Assembly (NCBI RefSeq): GCF_036327755.1
Contig: NZ_CP109596.1
Location: 8,286,454-8,350,453, forward strand
Reading direction: 5' to 3'
Source: Nocardia sp. NBC_01503
Lineage (GTDB): Bacteria > Actinomycetota > Actinomycetes > Mycobacteriales > Mycobacteriaceae
Length of the DNA stretch: 64,000 nt
Shown here one piece after another: positions 24,452-33,347 of the stretch (its first letter is position 1; each line of letters begins with the position of its first letter). The position numbers and the translations under genes are program-made. The notes below the pieces were generated by a model. The model saw only the letters and a list, made by a program, of their open reading frames with translations. It had not been told where the DNA came from and ran no database searches.

Positions 24452-24811
24452 ATGCCTATGACCATCGACGATCTGCGGGACATGGTGACGGAATTCTCCC
24501 AGCGGCGGGATTGGGAAGAGTTCCACACACCGAAGAACCTGGTGATGGCGCTGACCGGTGAGGTCGGCGAGCTGGCGGAGATCTTTCAATGGCTGACACC
24601 CGAACAGAGCCAAGCAGTTTGCGACGATGAGCAGGGCCGGGTCAAGGTCGAACATGAGATTGCTGACGTACTGATGTATCTGTTGCGACTTGCGGCCGTG
24701 CTCGACATTGACCTCGCCGCTGCGGTACAGACGAAGCTGCGGGTGAACGAAGGCCGGTATCCGGTGGAGCTCGCGCGGGGGCGCGCGGCGAAGTATTCCG
24801 AGCTCGGGTAG
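24452..24811 (+). CDS. MazG-like nucleotide pyrophosphohydrolase
   Basis: A 119-aa all-alpha NTP-PPase of the MazG/RS21-C6 (dCTPase) type. The metal-binding ExxE...ExxD pattern is present: E37-x-x-E40 in GEVGELAEIFQW and E69-x-x-D72 in EIADVLMYLLRL. It would hydrolyse (d)NTPs to NMP and pyrophosphate, for example to remove modified nucleotides. The ATG at 24458 is an alternative start. It converges on the tandem nuclease-helicase genes, with a shared hairpin between them; I recall MazG-like genes near DUF2075 genes elsewhere, but have not verified this. Confidence 0.85.
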   Translation: MPMTIDDLRDMVTEFSQRRDWEEFHTPKNLVMALTGEVGELAEIFQWLTPEQSQAVCDDEQGRVKVEHEIADVLMYLLRLAAVLDIDLAAAVQTKLRVNEGRYPVELARGRAAKYSELG

Positions 24812-24828
24812 CCGATCCGCTACCCGAG
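24803..24828. terminator. Bidirectional hairpin, MazG-like / nuclease-helicase A
   Basis: CTCGGGTAGC (24803-24812) and GCTACCCGAG (24819-24828) form a perfect 10-bp stem around a 6-nt loop. It overlaps the MazG-like stop codon and lies between convergent genes. Confidence 0.75.
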
Positions 24829-24838
24829 TCCGACGGGT

Positions 24839-26728
24839 CTACCCGACCATCTTTTCGAGGAACGCTTGGGTTTCGGGGTCGGTCGAGTACACGCAGGTGC
24901 CTTCCATACCGCGAGTCAACAGCACCTTGTAGGTGTTGCGGATCAGGGCGCCGAAGTGCGCATCTTCAGCTTTCTTGACGGCCGGATCATGGGAGTGTTC
25001 GCGACGCGCTACCCAGCGGTCGCCTCGCCGTACAAAGTCCGGTCCGAAAATGACTCCCGACCAGTCGTATTCGAAACCCTGCGCGGTGTAGATGCAGCCG
25101 ACCTGACCGAAGCCTCGATCATCGGATGCCCAGTAGTAGGACTCGGGAGCGTCAGGCACGCGCTTGTCCGGCTTCGCATTCCACGGGCGCTTCCAGTCCC
25201 CGATTTCCACATCATCGACGAGATGCTTCCCGTCGGGCGTCTCTACCGGATCGCTCCAACGCCAGCAGTACCCGGCGGCCAATCGTGCTGTGCCACCATG
25301 TTGTTCGCGCTCGTTCAGTAGCCAGGCTTCCATCGCTGTCGGATTCTCAGCAGTGGTGACGCGGAAGTCGTCATCGGTGCCCGCAGTCAAACGATTCCAG
25401 CTGATCGGGGGTAGCGGGTCCAGGCCCAGGAGACGCCGAACCCACTCGTCGAAGGCATCCGAACCGCCACAACGGAATTGGCCGTCCAAATGGACGACCT
25501 CGACCTTGCATTCAGCGGCATGGGCGGCAGCGGTGATCTCATCGAGCGAACCCATCTCGCCCGGGCGCACGATCTGATTCTCGTCGAGCAGGAAGACCGG
25601 AACCCAGGCGACGTCGATCAGTTCTTCGATCTGGCGACGGGCCAGCGCGCGCTTTTCCTTTCCGGTCCAGCGATTCACGCTGTTCTCACGAACGCGATGC
25701 GCCTCGTCGCAGATCAGTACGTCAAGTTCCCGCGGCTCAGCACCGACGTAGTTGTTGAAGTACTTGAACATGGTCTTGACCCGGCTGTTGCGACTGCCCG
25801 CGACCTTGCGCATCGTGTTGGTGAAAGCGCTGGAACCTGTGGCGTGGTGGACTTTCCGCCCCTGACGGGACAGTTCGCCGAGCAAGCTGAGCGCGATTAC
25901 GCTCTTGCCCGAGCCCGGTCCGCCGACAACCACGACAACAGTCTGTGTCCGCTGTGCCCGGGCGGTCGCGACGGCCCTCTCCACCAGTTGATAAGCGACC
26001 CGTTGCTCATCCAGCAAAACGAACTGTTCTCGATCTTGAATCTCCTTGGCGGCCAACTTCAACAGCGGCTTGCTCGGTCCGTGCGTGAATCGGAGGAACT
26101 GGTCGGCAGACTCACGGGCCGGATCACGTCCGGCATCGACATTCAGCAGCGAGCGCAGATGCTCGACCATCTCGGACTTGAAGTCCTCGGTGAACATTCG
26201 GCCGAAACGATCGGGTCGGTACTGCATCAGCGACGGGATTTCGGTGGAGGTCGCATTGTGCAGGTAAGCGATACCGTGCACGGCGTGCGGAAGATCCGCC
26301 AGCGCGGGAGTCGAGTCAACAAGATATTGGCAGTAACCCCGCACCTGAGCGACCGGGTGCAGTACCGGATTCGAATAGGCTGCGATCGAAACCACATCGG
26401 CAGCAAGAAGTTCCGCTTTCGACCACTGCTTCAGTTCGACCAGCACATAGCTGACCTCACCGGTGCGAGGGTGCGCACCACATAGGATCACATCCACACG
26501 CTTCGGGCTATGCGGCAGCTTGTGCTCGATCAGCACCTCGACATCCTCGAGTCCCGAGTCGACCAGCTCAACCAATAGCGGCGGGAGACTGCGCATCCAG
26601 GAACGTACTTCACCAACCCCCACCTGGTGTTCCCACTGATGCCGAGCTTGCTCGCTCAACACCTCGTGCAGCCGTCCGGCCTGCGCTTCCGTCAGCAGAT
26701 AGCGTGCACTTCCTCGAATCAGAGCCAC
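24839..26728 (-). CDS. PD-(D/E)xK nuclease + DUF2075 SF1 helicase, copy A
   Basis: A 629-aa protein. The N-terminal 200 residues look like a PD-(D/E)xK nuclease: E67, D79 (KRVDVILCG) and E98-L-K100 (VLVELKQW), then a conserved QVRGY. Residues about 235-629 form a DUF2075 (Schlafen group 3) superfamily 1 helicase with Walker A GGPGSGKS (269-276), DEAH (341-344), QFRCGGSDAF and a C-terminal NTYKVLLTRGMEGTCVY motif. Both activities look intact. The architecture recalls the single-gene nuclease-helicase phage immunity protein Nhi of staphylococci (from memory). A full-length paralogue lies 207 bp upstream in the same orientation. Confidence 0.85.
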   Translation of the reverse strand: MALIRGSARYLLTEAQAGRLHEVLSEQARHQWEHQVGVGEVRSWMRSLPPLLVELVDSGLEDVEVLIEHKLPHSPKRVDVILCGAHPRTGEVSYVLVELKQWSKAELLAADVVSIAAYSNPVLHPVAQVRGYCQYLVDSTPALADLPHAVHGIAYLHNATSTEIPSLMQYRPDRFGRMFTEDFKSEMVEHLRSLLNVDAGRDPARESADQFLRFTHGPSKPLLKLAAKEIQDREQFVLLDEQRVAYQLVERAVATARAQRTQTVVVVVGGPGSGKSVIALSLLGELSRQGRKVHHATGSSAFTNTMRKVAGSRNSRVKTMFKYFNNYVGAEPRELDVLICDEAHRVRENSVNRWTGKEKRALARRQIEELIDVAWVPVFLLDENQIVRPGEMGSLDEITAAAHAAECKVEVVHLDGQFRCGGSDAFDEWVRRLLGLDPLPPISWNRLTAGTDDDFRVTTAENPTAMEAWLLNEREQHGGTARLAAGYCWRWSDPVETPDGKHLVDDVEIGDWKRPWNAKPDKRVPDAPESYYWASDDRGFGQVGCIYTAQGFEYDWSGVIFGPDFVRRGDRWVARREHSHDPAVKKAEDAHFGALIRNTYKVLLTRGMEGTCVYSTDPETQAFLEKMVG

Positions 26729-26749
26729 GTTGCCTTCCCCACCTGGGCG

Positions 26750-26823
26750 CGCGAAATCGACATGCGGGTGGAGGCAGCGACGAAGTGTCCTTCGGTGCCC
26801 GGCGGGCCGCGCAGATCACATTA
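26750..26823 (-). promoter_or_regulatory. Conserved structured leader upstream of nuclease-helicase A
   Basis: On the minus strand, GCCCGCCGGGC is followed by a CGAAG/CTTCG hairpin with a 4-nt loop and then an ACCCGCATGTCGATT block, all within 100 nt of the gene start. The same series, with a changed loop, precedes copy B (28843-28920). It could be a promoter/operator or an RNA attenuator. Confidence 0.6.
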
Positions 26824-26935
26824 GCGAAAGCCGCCGACAACCCCGAAAGTGGATACGATCGACCCCATGCACGGATCGCCAGCAGATGTCAGCTAATCAC
26901 CTTGTGCACCAACCAATTTCGACAGCTCCCGAGCA

Positions 26936-28825
26936 CTACCGCGCCATCTTCTCCAGAAATGCTTGCGTCTCAGGATCCGTCGAGTAGACGCACGCGCCCT
27001 TCATTCCGCGCGTGAGCAGCACCTTGTAGGTGTTCCGGATCAAGTCATCGAAATCCGACTCACTAGCGCTTTTGACTCTGGAATCCCAGGACGGCTCTTG
27101 CCGAGCTTCCCATCGATCACCTCGTCGAACGAGATCGGGGCCGAAGACTACTCCGGCCCAGTCGTATTCGAAGCCCTGCGCGCTGTAGATACATCCCACC
27201 TGGCCGAATCCCCGCTCGTCAGATGCCCAATAGTCGGAGTCCGGCACGCCCGGCACGTCGTTGCCCGGCTTGGCATTCCATGGCCGACTCCAGCCGTCGA
27301 TTTGCACGTCGTCGACAAGCCGCTTCTGGTTTCCTCGGCCGACCGGGTCGCTCCAATCCCAACAGAACCCGGCCGCCATACGCGCTGTGCCGGATTCATG
27401 TTCGTGCTGATGAGCCAACCAGGTTTCGAGGGCAGTTGGAGAGTTTGCGCTGCAGACAACGAAGGAGTCGTTGAGATCAGCAGTCAACTGACTCCAGCTG
27501 ACAGGGGGTTGAGAATCGAGCTGGAGTAGTCGCTGGACCCAGGCTTCGTATAGATCCGAACCGCCACAACGGAACTGGCCGTCGAGCCGGACGACGCGCA
27601 CTTTGCACCCCGCACCCGCGGCGGCTGCTTCGATTTCGGCAAGTGAACCCATCTCGCCTGGGCGCACAAGCTGCCTCTCGTCGAGCAGGAATACCGGAAC
27701 CCACGCCACGTCGAGCAGCTGCTCGATCTGGCGGCGACTTTTCCACGGCATCGACGGCTCAGGCCGCCAATAGTCACTGTCGTTACGAATCCGATGCGCC
27801 TCATCACAGATCAGCACATCCAGCTCACCCCGCGCGGATTTCTTATAGTCGTAGAAGTATTTGAAGATCGATTCGACGCGCACATCGCCTGCGCCCGCCA
27901 CTCTGCGCATTGTCTTGGTGAATGCACGAGAGCCGGTGGCGTGGTTGACCCTCAATCCGCGGCCAGCCAGTTCACCGAGCACGCTGAGCGCGATTACGCT
28001 CTTTCCTGAACCGGGGCCGCCCAACACGACTACGACTGTCCTCGTCTTCTTCTCGTGTGCCCGCTCCACCGCATTCATCACCAGCTCGTAGGCCACCCGC
28101 TGCTCGTCCAGCAGCACGAACTGTTGACGCCCCCTGATCTCTGCGGCAGCGAGCTGGAGCAATGGCTTGGTTGGTGCATGCTTGAAGTTCAGCAATCGAT
28201 CCACAGCCTCGACTGAACGCTCACGTCCACATGCCGGGTCCACCCGCATACGTAGGTATTCAACCATTTCTGACTTGCTGTCCTTGGTGAACAGCCGCCC
28301 GAAATCGGTCGGCTCGTACTTATTCAACTCCTCGACATCAGCGGATCGAGCGTTGTGCAAGTATGCAATGCCGTGCACAGCGTCCGGGATATCGACAAGC
28401 TCCGGCGTCATATCGATCAGATACTGGCAGTACCAACTCACCTGCTCAACTGGATGGAGGATCGCATCCTTATATCCACTGATCGCCACCAGCTTTTCGG
28501 TTGCATTCTCGACTCTGGACCACTGTTTCAGTTCCACCACAACATAACTGAGCGCTCCGGTCTGCGGATGCACCCCGCATACCACAACATCCATACGCTT
28601 CGGGCTGTTCGGTAGTTGATGCTCGAGCAGCACCTCGACTTCTCCGAGGCCGCCGTCGACCAGGTCATGCAGAAACTGCAGCAGGCTGTGTCTCCAAGAC
28701 GCCAGCTCACTCGTCCCAACCCGCTGCTCCCACTGCAGCAGCGCCTGTTCGGACATGAGCTTCGCCAACTCACCAGACTCAGCCGCATTCCATAGATCCC
28801 GGGCATTTCCTTGTACCAGAGCCAT
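26936..28825 (-). CDS. PD-(D/E)xK nuclease + DUF2075 SF1 helicase, copy B
   Basis: A 629-aa paralogue of copy A, identical in length and collinear throughout. The nuclease residues are kept (KRMDVVVCG, VVVELKQW), as are the helicase motifs (VVVLGGPGSGKSVIALSVLGEL, LICDEAHRI, RLDGQFRCGGSDLYEAW, NTYKVLLTRGMKGACVYST). Divergence is greatest in the N-terminal region, the middle of the nuclease domain and around residues 350-370, which may reflect specificity. Both copies have open, motif-complete frames, so the duplication seems to be maintained. See copy A for function. Confidence 0.85.
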   Translation of the reverse strand: MALVQGNARDLWNAAESGELAKLMSEQALLQWEQRVGTSELASWRHSLLQFLHDLVDGGLGEVEVLLEHQLPNSPKRMDVVVCGVHPQTGALSYVVVELKQWSRVENATEKLVAISGYKDAILHPVEQVSWYCQYLIDMTPELVDIPDAVHGIAYLHNARSADVEELNKYEPTDFGRLFTKDSKSEMVEYLRMRVDPACGRERSVEAVDRLLNFKHAPTKPLLQLAAAEIRGRQQFVLLDEQRVAYELVMNAVERAHEKKTRTVVVVLGGPGSGKSVIALSVLGELAGRGLRVNHATGSRAFTKTMRRVAGAGDVRVESIFKYFYDYKKSARGELDVLICDEAHRIRNDSDYWRPEPSMPWKSRRQIEQLLDVAWVPVFLLDERQLVRPGEMGSLAEIEAAAAGAGCKVRVVRLDGQFRCGGSDLYEAWVQRLLQLDSQPPVSWSQLTADLNDSFVVCSANSPTALETWLAHQHEHESGTARMAAGFCWDWSDPVGRGNQKRLVDDVQIDGWSRPWNAKPGNDVPGVPDSDYWASDERGFGQVGCIYSAQGFEYDWAGVVFGPDLVRRGDRWEARQEPSWDSRVKSASESDFDDLIRNTYKVLLTRGMKGACVYSTDPETQAFLEKMAR

Positions 28826-28842
28826 CTGTAACCCCCACTAGC

Positions 28843-28920
28843 GCACGTGAATCGACGTGCGGGTAGGGGCCGCATCGAAGCGATGCTTCGGTGCCCGGCG
28901 GGCCGCAAGACCAATTTGAA
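28843..28920 (-). promoter_or_regulatory. Conserved structured leader upstream of nuclease-helicase B
   Basis: The same elements as at 26750-26823: a GCCCGCCGGGC block, a CGAAG/CTTCG stem with a different 5-nt loop and an ACCCGCACGTCGATT block. Stem kept while loop differs suggests selection on structure. The rest of the 342-bp interval 28826-29167 shows no gene. Confidence 0.6.
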
Positions 28921-29167
28921 CACAACCACTCAAGTCTGCCTCGGAGAACCGCTACGCCTATGTACGGGCTCCGATTTCGCTGGCAGAGCGCTTCAGCACC
29001 GCTCATTTGGAGTCTGACCTTCGAGCGGTAAGAGATCTGGGCTACGCGGCTAACGGATTGCCGCCTGCCCACATCCCCGACCGACACTGGTGCGGTATCC
29101 GAATTCTGATGCACACCAGTTGCTTCCGCCGCCATGAACCCAATAGGCTCAAGGCAGTCCAAGAGCA

Positions 29168-29374
29168 TCAGAGGCAGTCGAAGTGGCCGGACTTCACCGC
29201 ATCGTTGAACCGATCCCAAACGGACCCATCGAAGATCAGCACCGGGCTGGTGGTCCCCAACTTCGAATCCCGCACCCCGACACTGCCGCCGCGCAGATGC
29301 GCGGCCTCCACACACGCTTCTCCCCCTTGGCTCCTGCTGCTCTTGAACCAGTGCGCCTCGGCTAGATCGTTCAT
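29168..29374 (-). CDS. DUF397 protein
   Basis: A 68-aa protein with the DUF397 signature: AHWFKSSRSQGGEACVEAA, VGVRDSKLG, PVLIFDGSVWDRFNDAVKSGHF. Such proteins are encoded throughout actinobacteria directly after an XRE/DUF5753 regulator and are thought to act with it as a developmental or toxin-antitoxin-like module. The 4-bp overlap with the regulator gene shows coupling. Confidence 0.92.
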   Translation of the reverse strand: MNDLAEAHWFKSSRSQGGEACVEAAHLRGGSVGVRDSKLGTTSPVLIFDGSVWDRFNDAVKSGHFDCL

Positions 29375-30273
29375 GATTCGAACTCCTTCGCAACCTGCCT
29401 GAGCAGGTGTTTGCTGTCTGGTTCACTCAGAGCCACCTGGCTCAGCTGATCGTGGGCTCCCAGGTATCGATCCACGACCTCCACGCTGTCATAGTAGAGC
29501 CGAGAACCGTAGGACTCCACGTATACCGTGGTCGGCTCCACGGGCTCCTTCGTACCGAAATCGATTGGAAACCGCAGGATTACGAATGCCCCAGGTGCGC
29601 AGCCCAGTGGGAAGCCGGCCGCGAACGGCAGTACGCGAACACGAACGTTCGGCGGAACGTCTGCCAGTTTGCGGAGCTGCGCTGCCATCACCTTCCGGCT
29701 GCCGGCAACCCGTCGAACTACCGCCTCGTCGACGAGCAGATCCAGTTCGACGGGAGCCAGCCGCCGCGTAATCGCGGTTTGTCGCTGCATTCTCACTTGG
29801 ACGCGTTGCTCCGACTCCATGGGCGTATCGGACTTGAAGAAAGTCCTCTCCAGGGCTCGCGCATAGTCGGACGTCTGGACCACCCCAGGGACAACATCCG
29901 GTTGATACATGATCACTTGCGCCGCTGAGGCTTCCAAGCTCATGTAGGTCTCGAAGTCGTTTGGGATCAGGTCGTCGTATCGGTGCCACCAGACGCGCTC
30001 ATCCACCGGCCGCATGCGTTCATCGGCTTCCTTGGCGAGAGCCTGCAATGCACCGAGCTTGTCCTTGCCCGCGCCGTACAGGCGGCACAACGCTTCGATG
30101 TCCAACAGCCGGATCCGAGGGTTCTCCCCCTTCTCCAACCGCTGAAGCGTCCCGGCCCCTCGTTCGATCAGCCGCGCGGCATCGGCGATGGAAAGTCCTG
30201 CGGCTTGCCGCATTTCACGAAGCTGTCGACCCAGCTGCCGCCGGGGAATAGTTGTCGGATTCTTGCCGATCAT
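29371..30273 (-). CDS. XRE-family HTH regulator with DUF5753 domain
   Basis: A 300-aa regulator starting at ATG 30273 (MIGKNPTTIPRRQLG); a longer frame upstream is unlikely. Residues about 10-70 form an XRE HTH (LREMRQAAGLSIADAARLIERGAGTLQRLEKGE). The remainder is the DUF5753 domain with YQPDVVPGVVQTSDYARAL, RMQRQTAITRR, ELDLLVDEAVVRR, VRVLPF. It pairs with the DUF397 gene. The module is common in Streptomyces and Nocardia and is often found near accessory loci. Confidence 0.93.
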   Translation of the reverse strand: MIGKNPTTIPRRQLGRQLREMRQAAGLSIADAARLIERGAGTLQRLEKGENPRIRLLDIEALCRLYGAGKDKLGALQALAKEADERMRPVDERVWWHRYDDLIPNDFETYMSLEASAAQVIMYQPDVVPGVVQTSDYARALERTFFKSDTPMESEQRVQVRMQRQTAITRRLAPVELDLLVDEAVVRRVAGSRKVMAAQLRKLADVPPNVRVRVLPFAAGFPLGCAPGAFVILRFPIDFGTKEPVEPTTVYVESYGSRLYYDSVEVVDRYLGAHDQLSQVALSEPDSKHLLRQVAKEFES

Positions 30274-30517
30274 AAGCGTTGCTCCCGAGTTTGGATGACT
30301 CGCGCGCTGAACATGGATGGCGTAACTCGACCTGCTGGATGCCATCTTCCGCTCTCTTCGGGTGGCGCGCTGGGAAAACGGGCGAATTCAATTGGACGAT
30401 CCGAAAGTGCCTCCACCGCAGTCGTAACGGGCGCCTACTTGCGTTCATCAGCACCGGGAGACGGCCTCGGCGAGCGTCACTCGGGACACAGAGCGGATAC
30501 CGACAAGGAGACATCGA

Positions 30518-30727
30518 ATGCCTTGGGATTCTTTGGTCTTGCTCTTCCTGCTCACAAGTGGCGTGATCACCGTGACCGGCGCACTGGTGGCGGAGCTGCG
30601 TGGCAGCGAAAGCATGGGGCGGCGGGCCGCCGTTCGGCTCGAATTGTCTACCGGCAGCTCCTATCCGGTCGCGGCCAGACCCGCGCCCGGGCGGCATCGA
30701 GCCAACGTAAGCGAGCGGCAGCGATGA
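30518..30727 (+). CDS. Small single-TM protein
   Basis: A 69-aa protein. AAGGAG lies at about 30506-30511, 7 nt before the ATG. An N-terminal TM segment (DSLVLLFLLTSGVITVTGALVA) is followed by a basic, Arg-rich cytosolic tail. The function is unknown. Its stop overlaps the following start (ATGA), so the two genes form an operon. The 244 bp upstream, towards the XRE gene, show no gene. Confidence 0.5.
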   Translation: MPWDSLVLLFLLTSGVITVTGALVAELRGSESMGRRAAVRLELSTGSSYPVAARPAPGRHRANVSERQR

Positions 30728-31179
30728 CCGGCGTGTACTCGAGGCTCGATCACCACCCGGTTTCGGAGTATCGAGTCGACTTACGTTATCCGCACGGGGT
30801 GCGGGCGCTGCTGTATCCACATCGCAACTGCGTCGCCGGACCGGGACATAACGCCAAGAGTTGCGGTCGATTGCGGCAACTGCTCGAGATCGCCGACCGT
30901 AACGAATGGCATTGGGCGAAGCAGGTGGTCAACTCGGGACCGAGAAGTACGGAAACAGCGGAGCGATACGGTCCACGCCTGAAGATGCTCGAATCGCACA
31001 CCGTCGCAGGGTCCGAAAGCCGCATGACGCAGACGGAGGCGATCGAAGCCAGGGCGCACCACCGCGACTGCGACCCACCCTGTGAGAGGGCACGCGCCGC
31101 AGACGAGCGGTTGGAGGATGACTTCGCCGAGAAACCCGCGACCATCCTTCGATTCCCGGATCGCGTTGACCTGCAATGA
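30724..31179 (+). CDS. Hypothetical protein coupled to the small TM gene
   Basis: A 151-aa soluble, charged protein starting at ATG 30724 inside the previous stop. It contains two Cys/His-bearing stretches (YPHRNCVAGPGHNAKSCG and AHHRDCDPPCERA) that might bind metal. I recognise no domain. It converges on the UvrD-like helicase gene, with only 9 bp between the stops. Confidence 0.5.
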   Translation: MTGVYSRLDHHPVSEYRVDLRYPHGVRALLYPHRNCVAGPGHNAKSCGRLRQLLEIADRNEWHWAKQVVNSGPRSTETAERYGPRLKMLESHTVAGSESRMTQTEAIEARAHHRDCDPPCERARAADERLEDDFAEKPATILRFPDRVDLQ

Positions 31180-31188
31180 CACCCGCCC

Positions 31189-33159
31189 TCAGTCGTGAAG
31201 GTAGGCGACCCAGATGTAGTCCCGAGCCCTGGTCAGCGCGACCAGGGTTTGGCGGGCCAGGATCTCGGCCCGATCCCGTTCTCCGCCGGTCAGTTCGCTC
31301 AGCGGTACATCCGTCGATTCAGTGATGTGGAAGACCGCTCCGAAGTCCATACCCTTGCCGCGTCGCACGGATCCGACTTTGATCACGTCTGGTTGCGTGC
31401 CGTCGTACTCCACGAGCGGTAGCACCGGAAAACCTGCTCGCTCCAGTGCGTTCCGATAGCGGGCCGCCTCCTTCGGGGTGTGGGTGATCACCGCTATCTC
31501 GGAGTACGCGAAGCCTGATTCGGTGATCGCCTCGAGCAGTTCTGCCTCAATTGCGTTGCGGTGCACAGCTTTCTCGACTGCCCGGCCGCCGCTCAGCACT
31601 GCTTCGCTGTCGCGCAGTACGAATCCGGGTCCGCCATCGAGGTCGTCGACAGTATTGGCGGCTTCGATGCGCTGGGCGTAGTTCAGCACCGTCTCCCGGT
31701 TGCGATAGTTGGTTCGCAGGACTCGACCGCGACCGACGATAGGAATCCCGGCGTCCGAGAGTGTCCAGCCGCCTGCGTAGACCTGCTGCTGGCCGTCGCC
31801 TACCAGCAGCAATTGGGCGTTCGGTCCACCGCCCGCGATCTGGTGCACCAGTTGGAGTTCGAGCAGAGTGCAGTCCTGCACTTCATCGACGACGACCATC
31901 GCGTAGTCCTCGAAGTCGTCGAGTGGGCTGGCCCGTAGCTCTTCGACCGCTTTGCGGATGAGATCGTTGAAATCGTCGACGCCACGCTGTTCGAGCCGTG
32001 CCTGGTAAGGCTCGAACAGCAGATTCCATACCGCCTCACGCTGCGCGGTGAAAAGCGGAACACCTTCGCGCCCAGTACGTTTGATACTGCGGTAGCCGCG
32101 GGATTCGTTCTCGTCCTTGAACGTCGTGATACCGCGCCCCTTGATTACGCGATGCAGTTCGTCCTTCCAATACTGGCAGTCCGTCCCGTCGATGTGGCCG
32201 AGCACATCGCGGGCTTTGACCCATGCTCGCGCGAAGGCGTCCTCGCAGGCTCGGTCGTCGAGGTGGAAGGCCACGCCGCGGTGAGCGAGGAACCGTGCCG
32301 TCCAGGCGTGCAGCCCGATGAACTCGGTGCGCTCAGCGGCGTGCGGCGCGAGACGGGCGAATCCGGACTGGTGATACGCGGGAAGGGTTTTGACGAAGCT
32401 GGTGAACAGCATCCGGCCGGGATGATGTTTGGCGAGCTGTGCCATACGATGCAGGGCCACCACGGTCTTCCCGGTACCCGCCGGGCCGCTGAAACGCGCC
32501 GGTCCGTTGAAGTTCACGGTCACCAGACTGAGCTGCTCCGGGTCGAGGAAGGTCATCCAGTCCTGGCAGGGGCGGCCCAAAGCCTTGTCGCGCTCGCCCT
32601 CTCGGAGGTCGGTGGCAGCGAAAAGTTCTTCGGCTACAGGTGCTTCGGCGGTGGGTGCGTCATCGCTGGAGAGCCACTCGAAGCCCGCGAGGTGGGCATC
32701 GACCGCGGCGGCGAGGTCACGAGCACGCTGTCGCGAAAAACGACCATCACCGTTGACGAGAGTGTCGCGAAACGTGGACTCATCGACGGCGAGGAACGGA
32801 TCATGCGCCTCAACTTTCACCGCATTGGCCATCAGGAACATCACGTCGAGCATGTGCGGCACGAACTGACCGCGATCGAGTACCAAACCCCTGAAGTACT
32901 TCTCGGCGCTCTCACGGATACCACGGACCCGGGCTCGATCGGGGACGCTGTCGGTGAACACAAGCGCGTAGACGCCGGTCCTGCCGATCGCGAACACGGC
33001 CGGGTGCGCGGGTGGGGCGACTGTTTCAACCAGCAGATGCCACCCGTTCTCCATCAATGGCACCGACAGGAATCTGCGCTGCTGCGGCGTCAGCCCCGGC
33101 AATCGATCCAGCTGCTGCTCCACCCAGCGCCGCCTACGTTCCCGACCGATGTCCGACAT
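31189..33159 (-). CDS. UvrD/Rep-like SF1A DNA helicase with N-terminal NERD-like region
   Basis: A 656-aa protein starting at ATG 33159 (MSDIGRERRRR), behind GGGGG; a longer GTG start is less likely. Residues about 35-110 resemble a NERD nuclease-related domain (WHLLVETVAPPAHPAVFAIGRTGVYALV) without an obvious ExK. Residues about 200-656 form an SF1 helicase: GPAGTGKTVVALHR (Walker A 225-232), VVVDEVQDCT, LLVGDGQQQVY, RTNYRN and LVALTRARDYIWV. It probably translocates on single-stranded DNA or RNA. It is divergent from the STAND gene, with 188 bp between them, suggesting shared control and perhaps shared function. Confidence 0.85.
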   Translation of the reverse strand: MSDIGRERRRRWVEQQLDRLPGLTPQQRRFLSVPLMENGWHLLVETVAPPAHPAVFAIGRTGVYALVFTDSVPDRARVRGIRESAEKYFRGLVLDRGQFVPHMLDVMFLMANAVKVEAHDPFLAVDESTFRDTLVNGDGRFSRQRARDLAAAVDAHLAGFEWLSSDDAPTAEAPVAEELFAATDLREGERDKALGRPCQDWMTFLDPEQLSLVTVNFNGPARFSGPAGTGKTVVALHRMAQLAKHHPGRMLFTSFVKTLPAYHQSGFARLAPHAAERTEFIGLHAWTARFLAHRGVAFHLDDRACEDAFARAWVKARDVLGHIDGTDCQYWKDELHRVIKGRGITTFKDENESRGYRSIKRTGREGVPLFTAQREAVWNLLFEPYQARLEQRGVDDFNDLIRKAVEELRASPLDDFEDYAMVVVDEVQDCTLLELQLVHQIAGGGPNAQLLLVGDGQQQVYAGGWTLSDAGIPIVGRGRVLRTNYRNRETVLNYAQRIEAANTVDDLDGGPGFVLRDSEAVLSGGRAVEKAVHRNAIEAELLEAITESGFAYSEIAVITHTPKEAARYRNALERAGFPVLPLVEYDGTQPDVIKVGSVRRGKGMDFGAVFHITESTDVPLSELTGGERDRAEILARQTLVALTRARDYIWVAYLHD

Positions 33160-33347
33160 CGAATACCCCCATCGAAGATCCGGCGATCCGTCAACAGTAC
33201 TGGACACGCGACCAGCGCGTACTCGAATTACGTTCTACAGCAACAGCTTTGATGGCTGGTCGGTTGCCAATCCGCGTCCGCCGAAAGCACTTGGTTTCGA
33301 CCTGATCATGCGAGAATCGACAGTGCCGATCGTGAGGGGGAATCTCG

